From ZC4RG20 sp963782445 (GTDB taxonomy: Bacteria > Pseudomonadota > Gammaproteobacteria > Steroidobacterales > Rariloculaceae): a stretch of DNA of 64,000 nt. Of the stretch, positions 32,812-42,175 are shown piece after piece. The position numbers and the translations under genes are program-made. Under the pieces are notes generated by a model. That model saw only the letters and a list, made by a program, of their open reading frames with translations, was not told the origin of the DNA and did no database searches. Location: positions 4,278,001 to 4,342,000 of the forward strand of contig CAWAJM010000001.1 of NCBI GenBank assembly GCA_963782445.1. Direction: 5' to 3'. Positions within the stretch are counted from its first letter, which is position 1; each line of letters begins with the position of its first letter.

Positions 32812-33291
32812 TCAGTGCGCGCCCCCCGGACCATGCGCATGCCCATGCTCGATCTCCTCGGCCGTCGCCTCGCGCACGTCGAGAATCGTGACCTCGAAAA
32901 CGAGCGCCTTGCCCGCGAGCGGATGATTGAGGTCAACGTCGACGTTGAAGCGGCCGACCTTGAGCACGGTCGCCTGCTGAGCACCGCGGTCCGTGTTGAT
33001 CGAGACGAGCTTGCCGGGCTCGAGCTTGCCGGGCCGGATCAGATGCTTGATCGGCACGCGGACGAGGCCGTCCGGGTCGCGCGCCCCGTAGGCCTCCTCG
33101 GGCGCTACCGTGACCGAGAGCGACTCGCCCGCCTGGCGGCCCTGCAGTGCCTTCTCGAGCCCCGGCACGATGTTGTGGCGGCCGTGCAGGTAGACGGCCG
33201 GGTCGCCGCCTTCGCTCGTCTCCGTGAACGCACCTTCAGGGTCCTGGACCTTGTAGTGAAACGTGACGACCGTGTTCCTGGCGATTTCCAT
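32812..33291 (-). CDS. slyD: SlyD-type FKBP peptidyl-prolyl isomerase
   Basis: A 159-residue protein with an FKBP domain opening NTVVTFHYKVQDPEG, the inserted flap (IPxL-like segments VRVPIKHLI) and the DVDLNHPLAGKALVFEVTI core typical of SlyD. It ends in a histidine-containing tail (HGHAHGPGGAH), a short version of the metal-binding tail of SlyD. It acts in the cytosol as a folding helper and possibly in nickel delivery. It lies 44 bases after the PBP4-type gene on the same strand and is probably co-transcribed with it. The ATG at 33291 is the only sensible start. Confidence 0.9.
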   Translation of the reverse strand: MEIARNTVVTFHYKVQDPEGAFTETSEGGDPAVYLHGRHNIVPGLEKALQGRQAGESLSVTVAPEEAYGARDPDGLVRVPIKHLIRPGKLEPGKLVSINTDRGAQQATVLKVGRFNVDVDLNHPLAGKALVFEVTILDVREATAEEIEHGHAHGPGGAH

Positions 33292-33335
33292 TCCGAATCT
33301 CTCTGTGAGGAATCGATGCGCCGGCGGCGCGTGCT

Positions 33336-34754
33336 TCATCCCTGCCCGGCGACCCAGTTGAGCACGGCCTCGTCGAGCTCGTTGCCGGGGCCGCGGTTCG
33401 CGTCGGGCGCATTGAGCAGAACGACGACGACGTAGTCCCGGCCGCCGGCCACGTGCACGTAGCCCGCCAGCGCCGAGACGTTGTCGAGCGTGCCCGTCTT
33501 CAGGTGCATGTCGCCCGTCGTCTCGATATCGCCGAAGCGCCTGCGCGTCGTGCCGTCGAGGCCGGCCAGCGATAACGACGAAACGAACTCGGCCGCGTAC
33601 GGCGCGGCGCGCGCGCGCAGCAGCAGATCCGCCAGGAAGCGTGCCGAGACGCGGCCGTCGCGCGAGAGGCCCGAGCCGTTGTCCATGAAGAAGGGTCCGG
33701 CGTCGAGCCCCACAGAGGCGAGAAACTCGCGGATCGCAGCAACGCCTTTCTTGCGCGTGCCCGGGGCGCCGCCCCGCGCGGCGCCGAGCGTGTAGAGCAG
33801 CTGGCGCGTCATGACGTTGTTGCTGAACTTGTTGATGCTGCGGATGACCTCGTCGAGCGGCGGGGACCGCCACGTCAGCACGGGCGCGGCATCGGCCGGC
33901 ACGACGCCTTTGCGCAGCCTGCCGTGGAACTTGCCGCCGGTCTCCTTCCATAGCGACTCGAACAGGCCGTAGACGTAAGCTTCGGGCTCGAGCACCGTGC
34001 GGGCCAGGCTGTACTCGCGGCAGCTCTCGGGAAAGCGGCCGCCGAGCACGACCTGGGTAAGCTTGGGATCGACAACGTCGAAACTGATGCCGTCCTGATA
34101 GCCGTGGCACGGCCCGTCGCCGAGCACGATCCGGTTCTGGACGTGAAGGTTCGGCAGCGGCGGCTCGATCGCCACGTCGACGCGCCGCCGCGCGGGATCC
34201 GCGCGCACGTAGAACTCCACGGCCTTGAAGTTCATGAGCAGCGCGTCGGGGACGACGTTATACGTTCTGAACGGCTGGTCGTCGAAGTTGCCGGGGTCGT
34301 CCTCGTTCACGTCGAAGTAGCTGTCGTCGAGGACGAGATCGCCCCCGATGTCCTCGAGACCGAGCCGGTGCAAGGCACGCAGCAGCTTCCAGACGTTCTC
34401 GAGCACGAGGAACGGATCGCCGTAGCCCTTGAGCGCGAGGTCGCCGTCGAGCCGGCTGCCGTCGAACGGGCCGAGAAAATAGACCTCGGTCGGCCACGTA
34501 TAGGTCGGCCCGAGCAGTTGCAGCGCCGACCACGTCGTGACGAGCTTCATGACCGAGGCGGGGTTGCGCGGCACGGCGGGCAAGTAGCTCAGCAGCGGCT
34601 TCGAAGCGCCGACCGCCTGCACGAGCACGCTGACCTCGCCGGGCGGAATATGGTGACCGCGCAGCACGCGCTCGACCGGCGGCGGCAGGTCGCCGGCCCG
34701 GGCCGCCATGCCGACGCAGAACCACAGCAGCAGTAACGGCAGCCCCCATCGCAT
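33336..34754 (-). CDS. dacB: D-alanyl-D-alanine carboxypeptidase/endopeptidase (PBP4 type)
   Basis: A 472-residue secreted penicillin-binding protein of the S13 family. The signal peptide spans residues 1-20 (LPLLLLWFCVGMAARAG). Active-site motifs are SVMK (catalytic serine, in NPASVMKLVTTW), SNN in KFSNNVMTRQL and KTG in MHLKTGTLDNV. The long insert between SxxK and SxN that marks PBP4 is present (about 110-310). It trims or cleaves peptidoglycan cross-links in the periplasm. The ATG at 34754 was chosen because it gives the signal peptide. It is divergent from the carotenoid oxygenase gene, with 136 bases between them. Confidence 0.93.
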   Translation of the reverse strand: MRWGLPLLLLWFCVGMAARAGDLPPPVERVLRGHHIPPGEVSVLVQAVGASKPLLSYLPAVPRNPASVMKLVTTWSALQLLGPTYTWPTEVYFLGPFDGSRLDGDLALKGYGDPFLVLENVWKLLRALHRLGLEDIGGDLVLDDSYFDVNEDDPGNFDDQPFRTYNVVPDALLMNFKAVEFYVRADPARRRVDVAIEPPLPNLHVQNRIVLGDGPCHGYQDGISFDVVDPKLTQVVLGGRFPESCREYSLARTVLEPEAYVYGLFESLWKETGGKFHGRLRKGVVPADAAPVLTWRSPPLDEVIRSINKFSNNVMTRQLLYTLGAARGGAPGTRKKGVAAIREFLASVGLDAGPFFMDNGSGLSRDGRVSARFLADLLLRARAAPYAAEFVSSLSLAGLDGTTRRRFGDIETTGDMHLKTGTLDNVSALAGYVHVAGGRDYVVVVLLNAPDANRGPGNELDEAVLNWVAGQG

Positions 34755-34890
34755 GGGGCGGCATTCTGGCACGCGCGCACGGACCGCGCGAGCCTGGGCA
34801 CGGGCCCGGCACGCGGCTTTGGAGCGGATTTCCCTGTCCTTCGGACGGGGTTTATAGTCTCGTGATCTTGCGGGGGCGGGAGAGATCACG

Positions 34891-36414
34891 GTGACCGATC
34901 AGGCGGGGGAACGCATAGTGAACGAGCACATGGGCGAAGGCCGGGCGTCCCGCCGAGCGCCGCGCGAGGAAGACCTGCGGCCGTCCATGCGCAGGCCGAC
35001 GAGCCCGTATCGCGTGGAGGCGGAGGTCCGGGACTGCGAAGTCGAAGGTCGGGTGCCGGACGACCTCAACGGTGCGTTCTACCGCGTCGGTCCCGATCTT
35101 CAGTATCCGCTCGATCCCGGCAACATCCCGTTCGACGGCGAAGGCCACGTCAGCCTTTTCCGCATCCGCAACGGCCGCGTCGACTACCGGAGCCGCTACG
35201 TCCGGAACGACCGCTGGCTCGCGCAGGACAAGGCCGGCCGGCGCCTGTTTCATATGTACCGCAACCCGGACGTCGACGACCCGAGCGTGCGCGGCAAGGG
35301 CGTTTCCCGCAGCACGGCCAACACGCACGTCATCAATCACCGCAACCTGCTGCTCGCGCTCAAGGAGGACAGTCCGCCTTCGGCAATGGACCTGCTCACG
35401 CTCGAGACGCTCGAGCCGAATTACACGTTCGGGGGCCGATTGCCGAGCGAGACGTTCACGGCGCATCCGAAGATCGACTCCGTGACGGGCAACATGGTCG
35501 CGTTCGGCTACGAGGCCACGGGTTTCGGCAGCAACGTCGTCACGATGTTCGAGTTCACGCCCGGCGGCGAGCTCGTCTGGCAGGCGTCGGTGCAGGTGCC
35601 CTACGTCGGCATGCTCCACGACTTCGCCGTGACCGAGAAGCACATCGTGTTCTACGTGATCCCGCTCGCCTTCGACGCGGCGCAGCTCGAGCGCGGCGGC
35701 ATCCATTGGTCCTGGGACGCGACGAAGCCGACGTATTTCGGCTTCGTGCGCCGCGGCGGCGACGGCAGCGACATTCAATGGATCGGGGGCCCGACGCGCA
35801 GCGCCACGCACGTCATGGGCGCCTTCGACGACGGCGAGCGCCTGCTCGTCAACGTCGAGATGTCCATGTCCAATCCTTTCCCGTTCATGCCGATGCGCGG
35901 CGGCGAGGCCTGGGACCCGGTCGCGGGCTCGAGCCACATCACGCGCCTGTCGGTCGATCTCGGGAAGAAGCGCCCTTCGAGCTACGAGATTGAGACGCTC
36001 TACCCGCGCCATGTCGGTGCGCTGCCGCGTCAGGACGACCGCTACAACACCGTGCCGTATCGTTACGGCTTCCTGCCGTGCCCCGATCCCGACGCGGCCG
36101 ATCCGCGCCGGGCCGGCGCCTGCTATGCGCGCTTCGACCATCGGACGCGCCAGGCGACGCTGTTCAACGCGGGGCCCGGGACGTATCTCGCCGAGTGCTG
36201 CTTCGCGCCGAAGCACGCGGACGCGCCCGAGGCGCAGGGCTACCTGCTCGGCGTTGCGACGCGCAACGACGAGAACGGGCGCGCGGACCTCGTGATTCTC
36301 GACGCCGAACATTTGGCCGACGGCCCCATCGCGACGGTCAAGCTGCCGATCCGCGCCCCCGGCCAGATTCACGGCTACTGGGTGCCCGAAGACCGGCTCC
36401 CGAGCGAGGCGTAG
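34891..36414 (+). CDS. Carotenoid / lignostilbene cleavage oxygenase
   Basis: A 507-residue member of the carotenoid oxygenase family. The four iron-binding histidines are seen in TAHPKID, MLHDFAV, ATHVMGAF and QIHGYWV, spaced as in the seven-bladed propeller. DLNGAFYRVGPDLQYP and FDGEGHVSLFRI match the bacterial lignostilbene dioxygenase branch, which cleaves stilbene double bonds; carotenoid or retinoid substrates cannot be excluded. There is no signal peptide. The start is the GTG at 34891; ATG at 34930 is also possible. The next gene, a triple SnoaL protein, starts 2 bases after its stop, so the two are one unit. Confidence 0.9.
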   Translation: MTDQAGERIVNEHMGEGRASRRAPREEDLRPSMRRPTSPYRVEAEVRDCEVEGRVPDDLNGAFYRVGPDLQYPLDPGNIPFDGEGHVSLFRIRNGRVDYRSRYVRNDRWLAQDKAGRRLFHMYRNPDVDDPSVRGKGVSRSTANTHVINHRNLLLALKEDSPPSAMDLLTLETLEPNYTFGGRLPSETFTAHPKIDSVTGNMVAFGYEATGFGSNVVTMFEFTPGGELVWQASVQVPYVGMLHDFAVTEKHIVFYVIPLAFDAAQLERGGIHWSWDATKPTYFGFVRRGGDGSDIQWIGGPTRSATHVMGAFDDGERLLVNVEMSMSNPFPFMPMRGGEAWDPVAGSSHITRLSVDLGKKRPSSYEIETLYPRHVGALPRQDDRYNTVPYRYGFLPCPDPDAADPRRAGACYARFDHRTRQATLFNAGPGTYLAECCFAPKHADAPEAQGYLLGVATRNDENGRADLVILDAEHLADGPIATVKLPIRAPGQIHGYWVPEDRLPSEA

Positions 36415-36416
36415 CG

Positions 36417-38645
36417 ATGCGCGCAGGCAGCGGACTGCGGGCTCCGAAGACGCCCGCGATCGAGGGACAGGCACGGCCGGCCGCGCGGCGGCTCCTCGAG
36501 GCGCGGCGCGCGCTCGGTTTCGGGCTCGCGCTGTTGATCGGGACGGCTGCCGCCGGGCCCGCGTCGGCTCAAAGCGGCGCCTCGGCGCGAGGCGCGGCCG
36601 AGCCGCTCGAGCGGCGCCTCGCTGCGCTCGAGCACAGGCGAGAGCTGCTCGAGGACGCGAACGACGTGAAACGGCTGCAGCGCGCCTACGGCTACTACGT
36701 CGACCGCGGGCTTTGGGACCAGGCCGCGGATCTCTTCGCGACCGACGGCACGATCGAGATCGGCCTCGACGGCGTCTACGTCGGCCAAGCGCGCGTCAAG
36801 CAGTATCTGCACGCGCTCGGCAAGGCGCTCGGCGGGCCCGAGTCCGGGCTCGCCCACGGCGAGCTCAACGAGCATCTGCAGCTCATGGGCGCCGTGACCG
36901 TCGCGCCCGACGGCCGCACGGCCAAGGCGCGCTGGCGGGGCCTGGTGCTCTCGGGCCATCTCGGCAAGGACGCGTTCTGGGGCGAGGGCCCGTACGAGAA
37001 CGAATACGTCAAGCAAGACGGCGTCTGGAAGATCAAGACGCTGCACTGGTACCAGAGCATGTTCGTGGCCTACGCGGGCGGCTGGGCCAAGAACAAGGAC
37101 GCGAACGGCGCACGCTACGTCGAGGACCTCACGCCCGATCGGCCGCCCACGATCGAATACGACACCTGGCCCACGACGAACCTGCCACCGTTCGATTTCG
37201 CGAACCCCGTCATGGGCGCTCGGCCGACGCGGGCCGAGGGCGATGCGAGCGACGGCGGTTCCGCCGACGGCGAGCGCCGCGGCGAGAGCGGCGCATCGGC
37301 CGCCGCCCGCTCGCTGCACGACGTCGCGCGCCGCGCGGCCGTGCTCGCGCAGGACGTCGAGCTGCTCGAGGATCAGCGCGACATCGAAAATCTGCAGCGT
37401 ATCTACGGCTACTTCGTCGACAAGGGACTTTGGTCGGAGGCCGCCGCTCTCTTCGCGGACTCCGGGACGTTCGAGATTGCGGGCCGCGGCGTTTACGAAG
37501 GCCGCGCGCACGTGCTCGCCTACCTGCGCTCGATCGACAAAGAGGGGCCGCGGTGGGGGCGCCTTTACGATCGCATGCAGCTGCAAGGGATCGTGAACGT
37601 CGCGCCCGACGGGCGGTCCGCGAAGGGGCGCTGGCATTTGCTCGCGCAGGAAGCCGACTGGGGCAATTTCGCGCAGTGGGGCGTCGGCGTCTACGAGAAC
37701 GACTATGTCAAGCAGAACGGCGTCTGGAAGATCGCGCATGTGCGTCTCGTCCCGACGATGTACACGCCCTACGAGGACGGCTGGGGCAAAACGGCGCTCG
37801 CCCAACAGGGCTTCGCGGGCACGCGCAAACCCGACGCCCCGCCTACGCTCGGGGCCGGCCTCTACCCGGACGTCGGCGTCGTCCCGTTCCATTACCCGAA
37901 TCCCGTCACGGGCGGCGCCGTCTTCCCGGGCCGGCCAGCCGACTATGCCGCGCCCGTGCCCGCCAAAGTCGACGCGGCCGGGCTCGCGAAGACGCTGGCG
38001 GACCTCGACCGCCGCATCGGGTTGCTCGAGGATGCCGAGGCGGTCGAGCGCCTGCATGCGATCTACGGCTATTACCTGGCCCGCAACCAGTGGGACAACC
38101 TCGCCGGCATCTTCGCGCAAAACGGCGTCATCGAGATCGCGATGCGCGGCCAGTACGTGGGGCACGCGAGCGTGCGGCGCAATCTGAACCTTTACGGCAG
38201 ACCGGGCGTGCAGTTCGGCCTGCTGCACAACCACATGCAGTTTCAGCCCGTCATCGACGTGGCACCGGACGGCAAGTCGGCCAAGATGCGCTCGCGCGCC
38301 TTGAGCATCATGGGCAACTACGACCGCCTCGGCATGTGGATGGGCGGCGTCTACGAGAACGAGTACGTCAAGGTCGACGGCGTCTGGCAGATCGAGAGGG
38401 ACCAGGTCTTCAATACCTACTTCACGCCCTACAACGTCGGCTGGAAGCACCTGCCGCAACGCGACCCGCCCGGCGAGACGGCCTCCAACCCGCCGGACCG
38501 GCCGCCCTCGGTCACGTTCGCGATGTATCCGCAGCAGTTCGTGCCGCCGTTCCACTATGCGAACCCCGTGACGGGGCGGCCGGTGGTCGTGCCGGCGACG
38601 TCGGGAGCGCCGCCGGCCGAAAGCGGCGCGGCCGGGCGCAGATAG
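36417..38645 (+). CDS. Exported protein with three tandem SnoaL-like domains
   Basis: A 742-residue protein with a hydrophobic export segment after about 30 residues (LGFGLALLIGTAAAGPASAQ). It is built from three copies, of about 200 residues each, of a SnoaL/NTF2-like domain. The repeats start with LLEDANDVKRLQRAYGYYVD, LLEDQRDIENLQRIYGYFVD and LLEDAEAVERLHAIYGYYLA, and each holds a VAPDG motif and a GxYENxYVKxxGVWKI motif. Each repeat ends in FxYANPV-like sequence. SnoaL folds are small cones that bind or transform hydrophobic ligands. It is coupled to the carotenoid/stilbene oxygenase gene, so it probably handles that enzyme's substrate or product, but in the periplasm, which is puzzling because the oxygenase has no signal. 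No catalytic assignment is possible. Confidence 0.85.
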   Translation: MRAGSGLRAPKTPAIEGQARPAARRLLEARRALGFGLALLIGTAAAGPASAQSGASARGAAEPLERRLAALEHRRELLEDANDVKRLQRAYGYYVDRGLWDQAADLFATDGTIEIGLDGVYVGQARVKQYLHALGKALGGPESGLAHGELNEHLQLMGAVTVAPDGRTAKARWRGLVLSGHLGKDAFWGEGPYENEYVKQDGVWKIKTLHWYQSMFVAYAGGWAKNKDANGARYVEDLTPDRPPTIEYDTWPTTNLPPFDFANPVMGARPTRAEGDASDGGSADGERRGESGASAAARSLHDVARRAAVLAQDVELLEDQRDIENLQRIYGYFVDKGLWSEAAALFADSGTFEIAGRGVYEGRAHVLAYLRSIDKEGPRWGRLYDRMQLQGIVNVAPDGRSAKGRWHLLAQEADWGNFAQWGVGVYENDYVKQNGVWKIAHVRLVPTMYTPYEDGWGKTALAQQGFAGTRKPDAPPTLGAGLYPDVGVVPFHYPNPVTGGAVFPGRPADYAAPVPAKVDAAGLAKTLADLDRRIGLLEDAEAVERLHAIYGYYLARNQWDNLAGIFAQNGVIEIAMRGQYVGHASVRRNLNLYGRPGVQFGLLHNHMQFQPVIDVAPDGKSAKMRSRALSIMGNYDRLGMWMGGVYENEYVKVDGVWQIERDQVFNTYFTPYNVGWKHLPQRDPPGETASNPPDRPPSVTFAMYPQQFVPPFHYANPVTGRPVVVPATSGAPPAESGAAGRR

Positions 38646-38835
38646 CCCGCGGCTCGCCTCGCGAGGCCCTTCGTGGCGTCGCGAGGCCGTACGCGAAGCG
38701 TGCGCAGAACCAGCGTCGGCGCGCTCGCCGAGGCCGCACCAATAGCGTGCACGCGCTCCGCCGCAGTGCACTACCTCGGCGCCAACCCATTCAGGCGCAC
38801 GCCTATAACCTATTGTATTAGAAAATAATTCTGCC

Positions 38836-38852
38836 TTGGCACAGTTCCTGCT
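38836..38852 (+). promoter_or_regulatory. Sigma-54 type promoter (-24/-12) for the TorF-type porin
   Basis: TTGGCACAGTTCCTGCT matches the RpoN consensus: the -24 GG and the -12 GC are exactly 10 bases apart, with TGGCAC intact. It lies 75 bases upstream of the ATG of the porin gene, in an AT-rich stretch. No enhancer-binding protein gene is in the window. Confidence 0.7.
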
Positions 38853-38926
38853 ATGGGATGCGCTCGGACGGGTGTGGAACGCATCACGTCGAGACATCTG
38901 GATCGATCAATCAAGGAAATGAAGGC

Positions 38927-39637
38927 ATGAATAACAAGCACATCGCTCTCTGTGCGGCCCTCGGCGTGCTGGCGTTCGAATCCGCGCCCTCGATGGCCGA
39001 AGGCGACCTCACAGCCAACGTCGCCGTGACGAACAACTACCTATGGCGCGGGTTGACGCAGACGATGAATCAGGCCGCCGTCTCCGGAGGAATCGACTAC
39101 GCGGGCAAGGGGGGCTTCTACATCGGCACCTGGATCTCGAACGTCGACTTCGGGCCGTCTTGGTACTACGAAAACGACTTCTACTTCGGCTACTCCGGCG
39201 GCGACAAGGTCAAGTACGATTTCGGCTACATCTACTACAACTATCCCAACGTCGCGAAAGTCGACTTCGGCGAGGTCTACGGCAAGTTCACCGTCGGCAA
39301 CTTCGGCGCGAGCGTCTACGCGTTGACCAATACGCAGATCTCGGCGGCCCCCGGGCAGGATCTCGGCGCCTTCTCGGCCTACTACGTCTCGCTCGATTAC
39401 AGCATCCCCCTCAAGAAGGACGTCTCGCTCGGTCTGCACGCAGGGCACTACTCGGGCAAAGACTTCAACGCAGCCTTCAACGGCACGCCCGAGTACACGG
39501 ACTACAACGTCTCAATGTCCAAGGGCGGGTTCACGCTCATGGTCAGCGACACGGATCTGCCCTCGAATCAGGCGGACGGCTACGACAACGGCTCGGTCAA
39601 GTTCGTCGTCAGCTACAAGGTCGACATCGACCTTTAA
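38927..39637 (+). CDS. TorF-family putative porin
   Basis: A 236-residue outer-membrane protein with a signal peptide (residues 1-24, ending SMAEGD) and then a beta-strand-rich sequence with aromatic belts: NVAVTNNYLWRGLTQTM, GGIDYAGKGGFYIGTW, YYENDFYFGYSGGD and a terminal strand ending DIDL. This matches the TorF/TIGR02001 family, thought to form small channels and often found near nitrogen-uptake genes. AAGG precedes the ATG at 38927. A sigma-54 promoter upstream and a hairpin downstream make it a single-gene unit, probably turned on under nitrogen limitation. Substrates are unknown. Confidence 0.88.
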   Translation: MNNKHIALCAALGVLAFESAPSMAEGDLTANVAVTNNYLWRGLTQTMNQAAVSGGIDYAGKGGFYIGTWISNVDFGPSWYYENDFYFGYSGGDKVKYDFGYIYYNYPNVAKVDFGEVYGKFTVGNFGASVYALTNTQISAAPGQDLGAFSAYYVSLDYSIPLKKDVSLGLHAGHYSGKDFNAAFNGTPEYTDYNVSMSKGGFTLMVSDTDLPSNQADGYDNGSVKFVVSYKVDIDL

Positions 39638-39653
39638 GCGCCACCCTGCCGTG

Positions 39654-39676
39654 AGGCGGAACGTCCGTTCCGCCTT
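39654..39676 (+). terminator. Hairpin terminator after the porin gene
   Basis: AGGCGGAACG-TC-CGTTCCGCCT is a perfect 10-base stem starting 16 bases after the porin stop. Only two Ts follow before mixed sequence, so termination may be partly Rho-dependent. Confidence 0.6.
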
Positions 39677-39856
39677 GCCCTTCCGACCTTCCGAACCCCC
39701 GCGCGGCGGCCTGACCGAGGCCGCCGCGTGCCGGCGCGGGGTCTGGCGTCCCGTCCGGCCCTGGCCTATACTTCGCGCGCTGATATCTCAAGCATCAGTT
39801 CCCCGATCGTAAACCTTATTAAGCACCTGTGAATCCCCAGTACTAAAACTGGAGCC

Positions 39857-40150
39857 ATGATCACTGCGAATCAGATGCGGGCGGCGCGCGCGCTGCTCGG
39901 CGTGGACCAGCGCCGGCTCGCCGAGCTGGCCGGGCTGTCCGTGCCGACGATCCAGCGCATGGAGGCCAGCGAGGGCGTCGTGCGCGGGAACGTCGACTCG
40001 CTCGTCAAGCTCATCGAGGCGCTCGCCGCCGCCGGCATCGAGCTCATCGACGCCGGCGCCGAGAGCCGGACCGGCGGCCGCGGCGTCCGCCTCAAGGAAG
40101 CGGTGCCGGAGACGCGGGCGCCGGCCGATACGAGCGGCAGCCCCGCCTGA
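39857..40150 (+). CDS. Small XRE-family transcriptional regulator
   Basis: A 97-residue protein with one helix-turn-helix of the Cro/CI type: MRAARALLGVDQRRLAELAG is followed by LSVPTIQRMEASEGVVRGNV, then a helix SLVKLIEALAAAGIELI. The basic tail has no known domain. It starts 12 bases before the first gene of the membrane hydrogenase-like complex and is on the same strand, so it may be the local regulator of that operon. The upstream AT-rich stretch (39780-39856) should carry the promoter. GGAG lies a few bases before the ATG. Confidence 0.87.
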   Translation: MITANQMRAARALLGVDQRRLAELAGLSVPTIQRMEASEGVVRGNVDSLVKLIEALAAAGIELIDAGAESRTGGRGVRLKEAVPETRAPADTSGSPA

Positions 40151-40162
40151 CCCGGCATCTTC

Positions 40163-42175
40163 ATGCACAGCGTCGGACTGGTCCTGGCGGCGGTCGGCCT
40201 GCTCTTCGCAGTGGGTCTATTCGGTGCCGCGGCGCACGGCACGCGGCACGGTTCGCGCGCCGTGTATGCCGCGAGCGGCCTTGCGTCGCTGCTTGGCATC
40301 GCGGGCGGCCTCGCCGGGCTCCTCGGTGCCGCGGCGCCGGAGACGCTCGCGCTGCCGCTCGGCCTGCCGTGGCTCGGCGCGCACTTTCGTATCGATGCGC
40401 TCGCGGGGTTCTTTCTCGGCCTGGTGAATCTCGGCGGCGCCGCCGCGAGCCTCTACGGGCTCGGCTACGGCCGCGGCGAGCGGCATCCCGGCCGCGTGCT
40501 GCCGTTCTTCCCCGTGTTCCTCGCCGCCATGAATCTCGTCGTGCTCGCCGACGACGCGTTCACGTTCCTCGTCGCCTGGGAGTTCATGTCGCTGGCCTCG
40601 TGGGCGCTCGTCATGGCCCACCACGAGACGGCCGACAACGTACGCGCGGCTTACGTCTATTTGCTCATGGCCGGCTTCGGCACGCTCATGCTGCTGCTCG
40701 CCTTCGGCCTGCTGGCCGGGCCGGGCGGGGCCTACGGTTTCGACGCAATGCGCACGGCCGCGCCGACCCAGCTCGTCGGCACGCTCGCGCTGCTCCTCGT
40801 GCTCGTCGGTACGGGCTCGAAGGCCGGGCTCGTGCCGCTGCACGTCTGGCTGCCGCTCGCTCACCCGGCGGCGCCGAGCCACGTGTCCGCCCTCATGAGC
40901 GGCGTCATGACGAAGGTCGCGATCTACGCCTTCGTGCGCATCGCCTTCGATCTGCTCGGCGCCCCGACCTGGTGGCAGAGCATTCCGGTCCTCGTGCTGG
41001 GCGCCGGGACGGCCGTGCTCGGCGTGCTCTACGCCCTCATGCAGCGCGACCTCAAGCGCCTCCTAGCCTACTCGACGATCGAGAACGTCGGCATCGTGTT
41101 CCTCGCGCTCGGCCTCGCGCTCGCGTTTCGGGCCGACGGGCTCGGCACGGCCGCCGCGCTCGCGCTGACGGCGGCGCTGTTCCATGCGTTCAATCATTCG
41201 CTGTTCAAGAGCTTGCTTTTCTTCGGCGCCGGCGCCGTGCAGCGCGCGACGGGCGAGCGCGACCTGGAGCGGCTCGGGGGTCTGATCCGCGGCATGCCCC
41301 AGACGAGCTTCGCGTTTCTGGTCGGCGCGCTCGCGATCGCGGGTCTGCCGCCGCTGAACGGCTTCGCCTCCGAATGGCTCACGTTCCAGGCCGTGCTGCA
41401 GAGTCCGGCCGTGCCCCAATGGGGGCTCAAGCTGCTTGTCCCCGCGGCGGGCGGGCTGCTCGCGCTCGCGGCCGCGCTGGCCGCGGCCTGCTTCGTCAAG
41501 GCGTTCGGCACGAGCTTTCTCGGCCGCCCCCGCTCGGCGCCGGCCGCGGCCGCATGCGAGGTCGACGCGTTCTCCCGCGCGGCGCTGTTCCTACTCGCGG
41601 GGCTGTGTGTCATCGCCGGGCTCGCGCCCGGGGTCTGCGTCGACGCGCTGGCGCCGGTCGCCGACGCGCTCGTCGGCCGGCGGCTGCCGGTGCAGGCGAC
41701 GCTGCCCTGGCTCTCGGTCGTGCCGATCGACGCGGCAAAGGGCTCCTATAACGGCCTGCTCGTGTTCGGCTTCATCGCGAGCTCCGCCGGCCTCGCGGCG
41801 CTCGGCATTCACCGCTTCGCATCCCGCGCGCTGAGGCGCGCCCCGGCGTGGGACTGCGGCGCGCCGGACGCGCGCCCGATCACGCAGTACACGCCGACGA
41901 GCCTCGTGCAGCCGATTCGGCGCGTATTCGGCAGCGTCGTCTTGGGGGCGCGCGAGCGCGTAGACATGGCCGCGCCCGATTCGCCGCTGCCCTCGCGCCT
42001 CGCGGTCACGATCCGCGAGCCGTTCTGGGAGGGCCTGTATCTGCCGCTCGCCCGCGGCGTTGCGGCAGCGGCCGGGCGGCTGAACCGCTTCCAGTTCCTG
42101 ACGATCCGCCGGTATCTGAGCCTCGTGTTCGCGGCGCTCGTCGCATTGCTGCTGGTGCTCGCCATATGGATATGA
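40163..42175 (+). CDS. hyfB: Hydrogenase-4/complex I antiporter-like subunit HyfB
   Basis: A 670-residue membrane protein of the NuoL/M/N antiporter-like family, longest of the two in this operon. Conserved features include EFMSLASWALV, GLVPLHVWLPLAHPAAPSHV and FHAFNHSLFKSLLFF, with lysines and glutamates used in ion translocation, and a C-terminal extension with DCGAPDARPITQYTP that is typical of HyfB/HycC. It should form the proton or sodium channel at the far end of the complex. The following gene overlaps it by 10 bases. Confidence 0.9.
   Translation: MHSVGLVLAAVGLLFAVGLFGAAAHGTRHGSRAVYAASGLASLLGIAGGLAGLLGAAAPETLALPLGLPWLGAHFRIDALAGFFLGLVNLGGAAASLYGLGYGRGERHPGRVLPFFPVFLAAMNLVVLADDAFTFLVAWEFMSLASWALVMAHHETADNVRAAYVYLLMAGFGTLMLLLAFGLLAGPGGAYGFDAMRTAAPTQLVGTLALLLVLVGTGSKAGLVPLHVWLPLAHPAAPSHVSALMSGVMTKVAIYAFVRIAFDLLGAPTWWQSIPVLVLGAGTAVLGVLYALMQRDLKRLLAYSTIENVGIVFLALGLALAFRADGLGTAAALALTAALFHAFNHSLFKSLLFFGAGAVQRATGERDLERLGGLIRGMPQTSFAFLVGALAIAGLPPLNGFASEWLTFQAVLQSPAVPQWGLKLLVPAAGGLLALAAALAAACFVKAFGTSFLGRPRSAPAAAACEVDAFSRAALFLLAGLCVIAGLAPGVCVDALAPVADALVGRRLPVQATLPWLSVVPIDAAKGSYNGLLVFGFIASSAGLAALGIHRFASRALRRAPAWDCGAPDARPITQYTPTSLVQPIRRVFGSVVLGARERVDMAAPDSPLPSRLAVTIREPFWEGLYLPLARGVAAAAGRLNRFQFLTIRRYLSLVFAALVALLLVLAIWI

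Noticed and set aside
36375..38897. An 840-codon reverse-strand open frame opposite the triple-SnoaL gene
   Set aside because: It is a shadow of a well-defined three-repeat protein, with no ribosome site and no recognisable domain.
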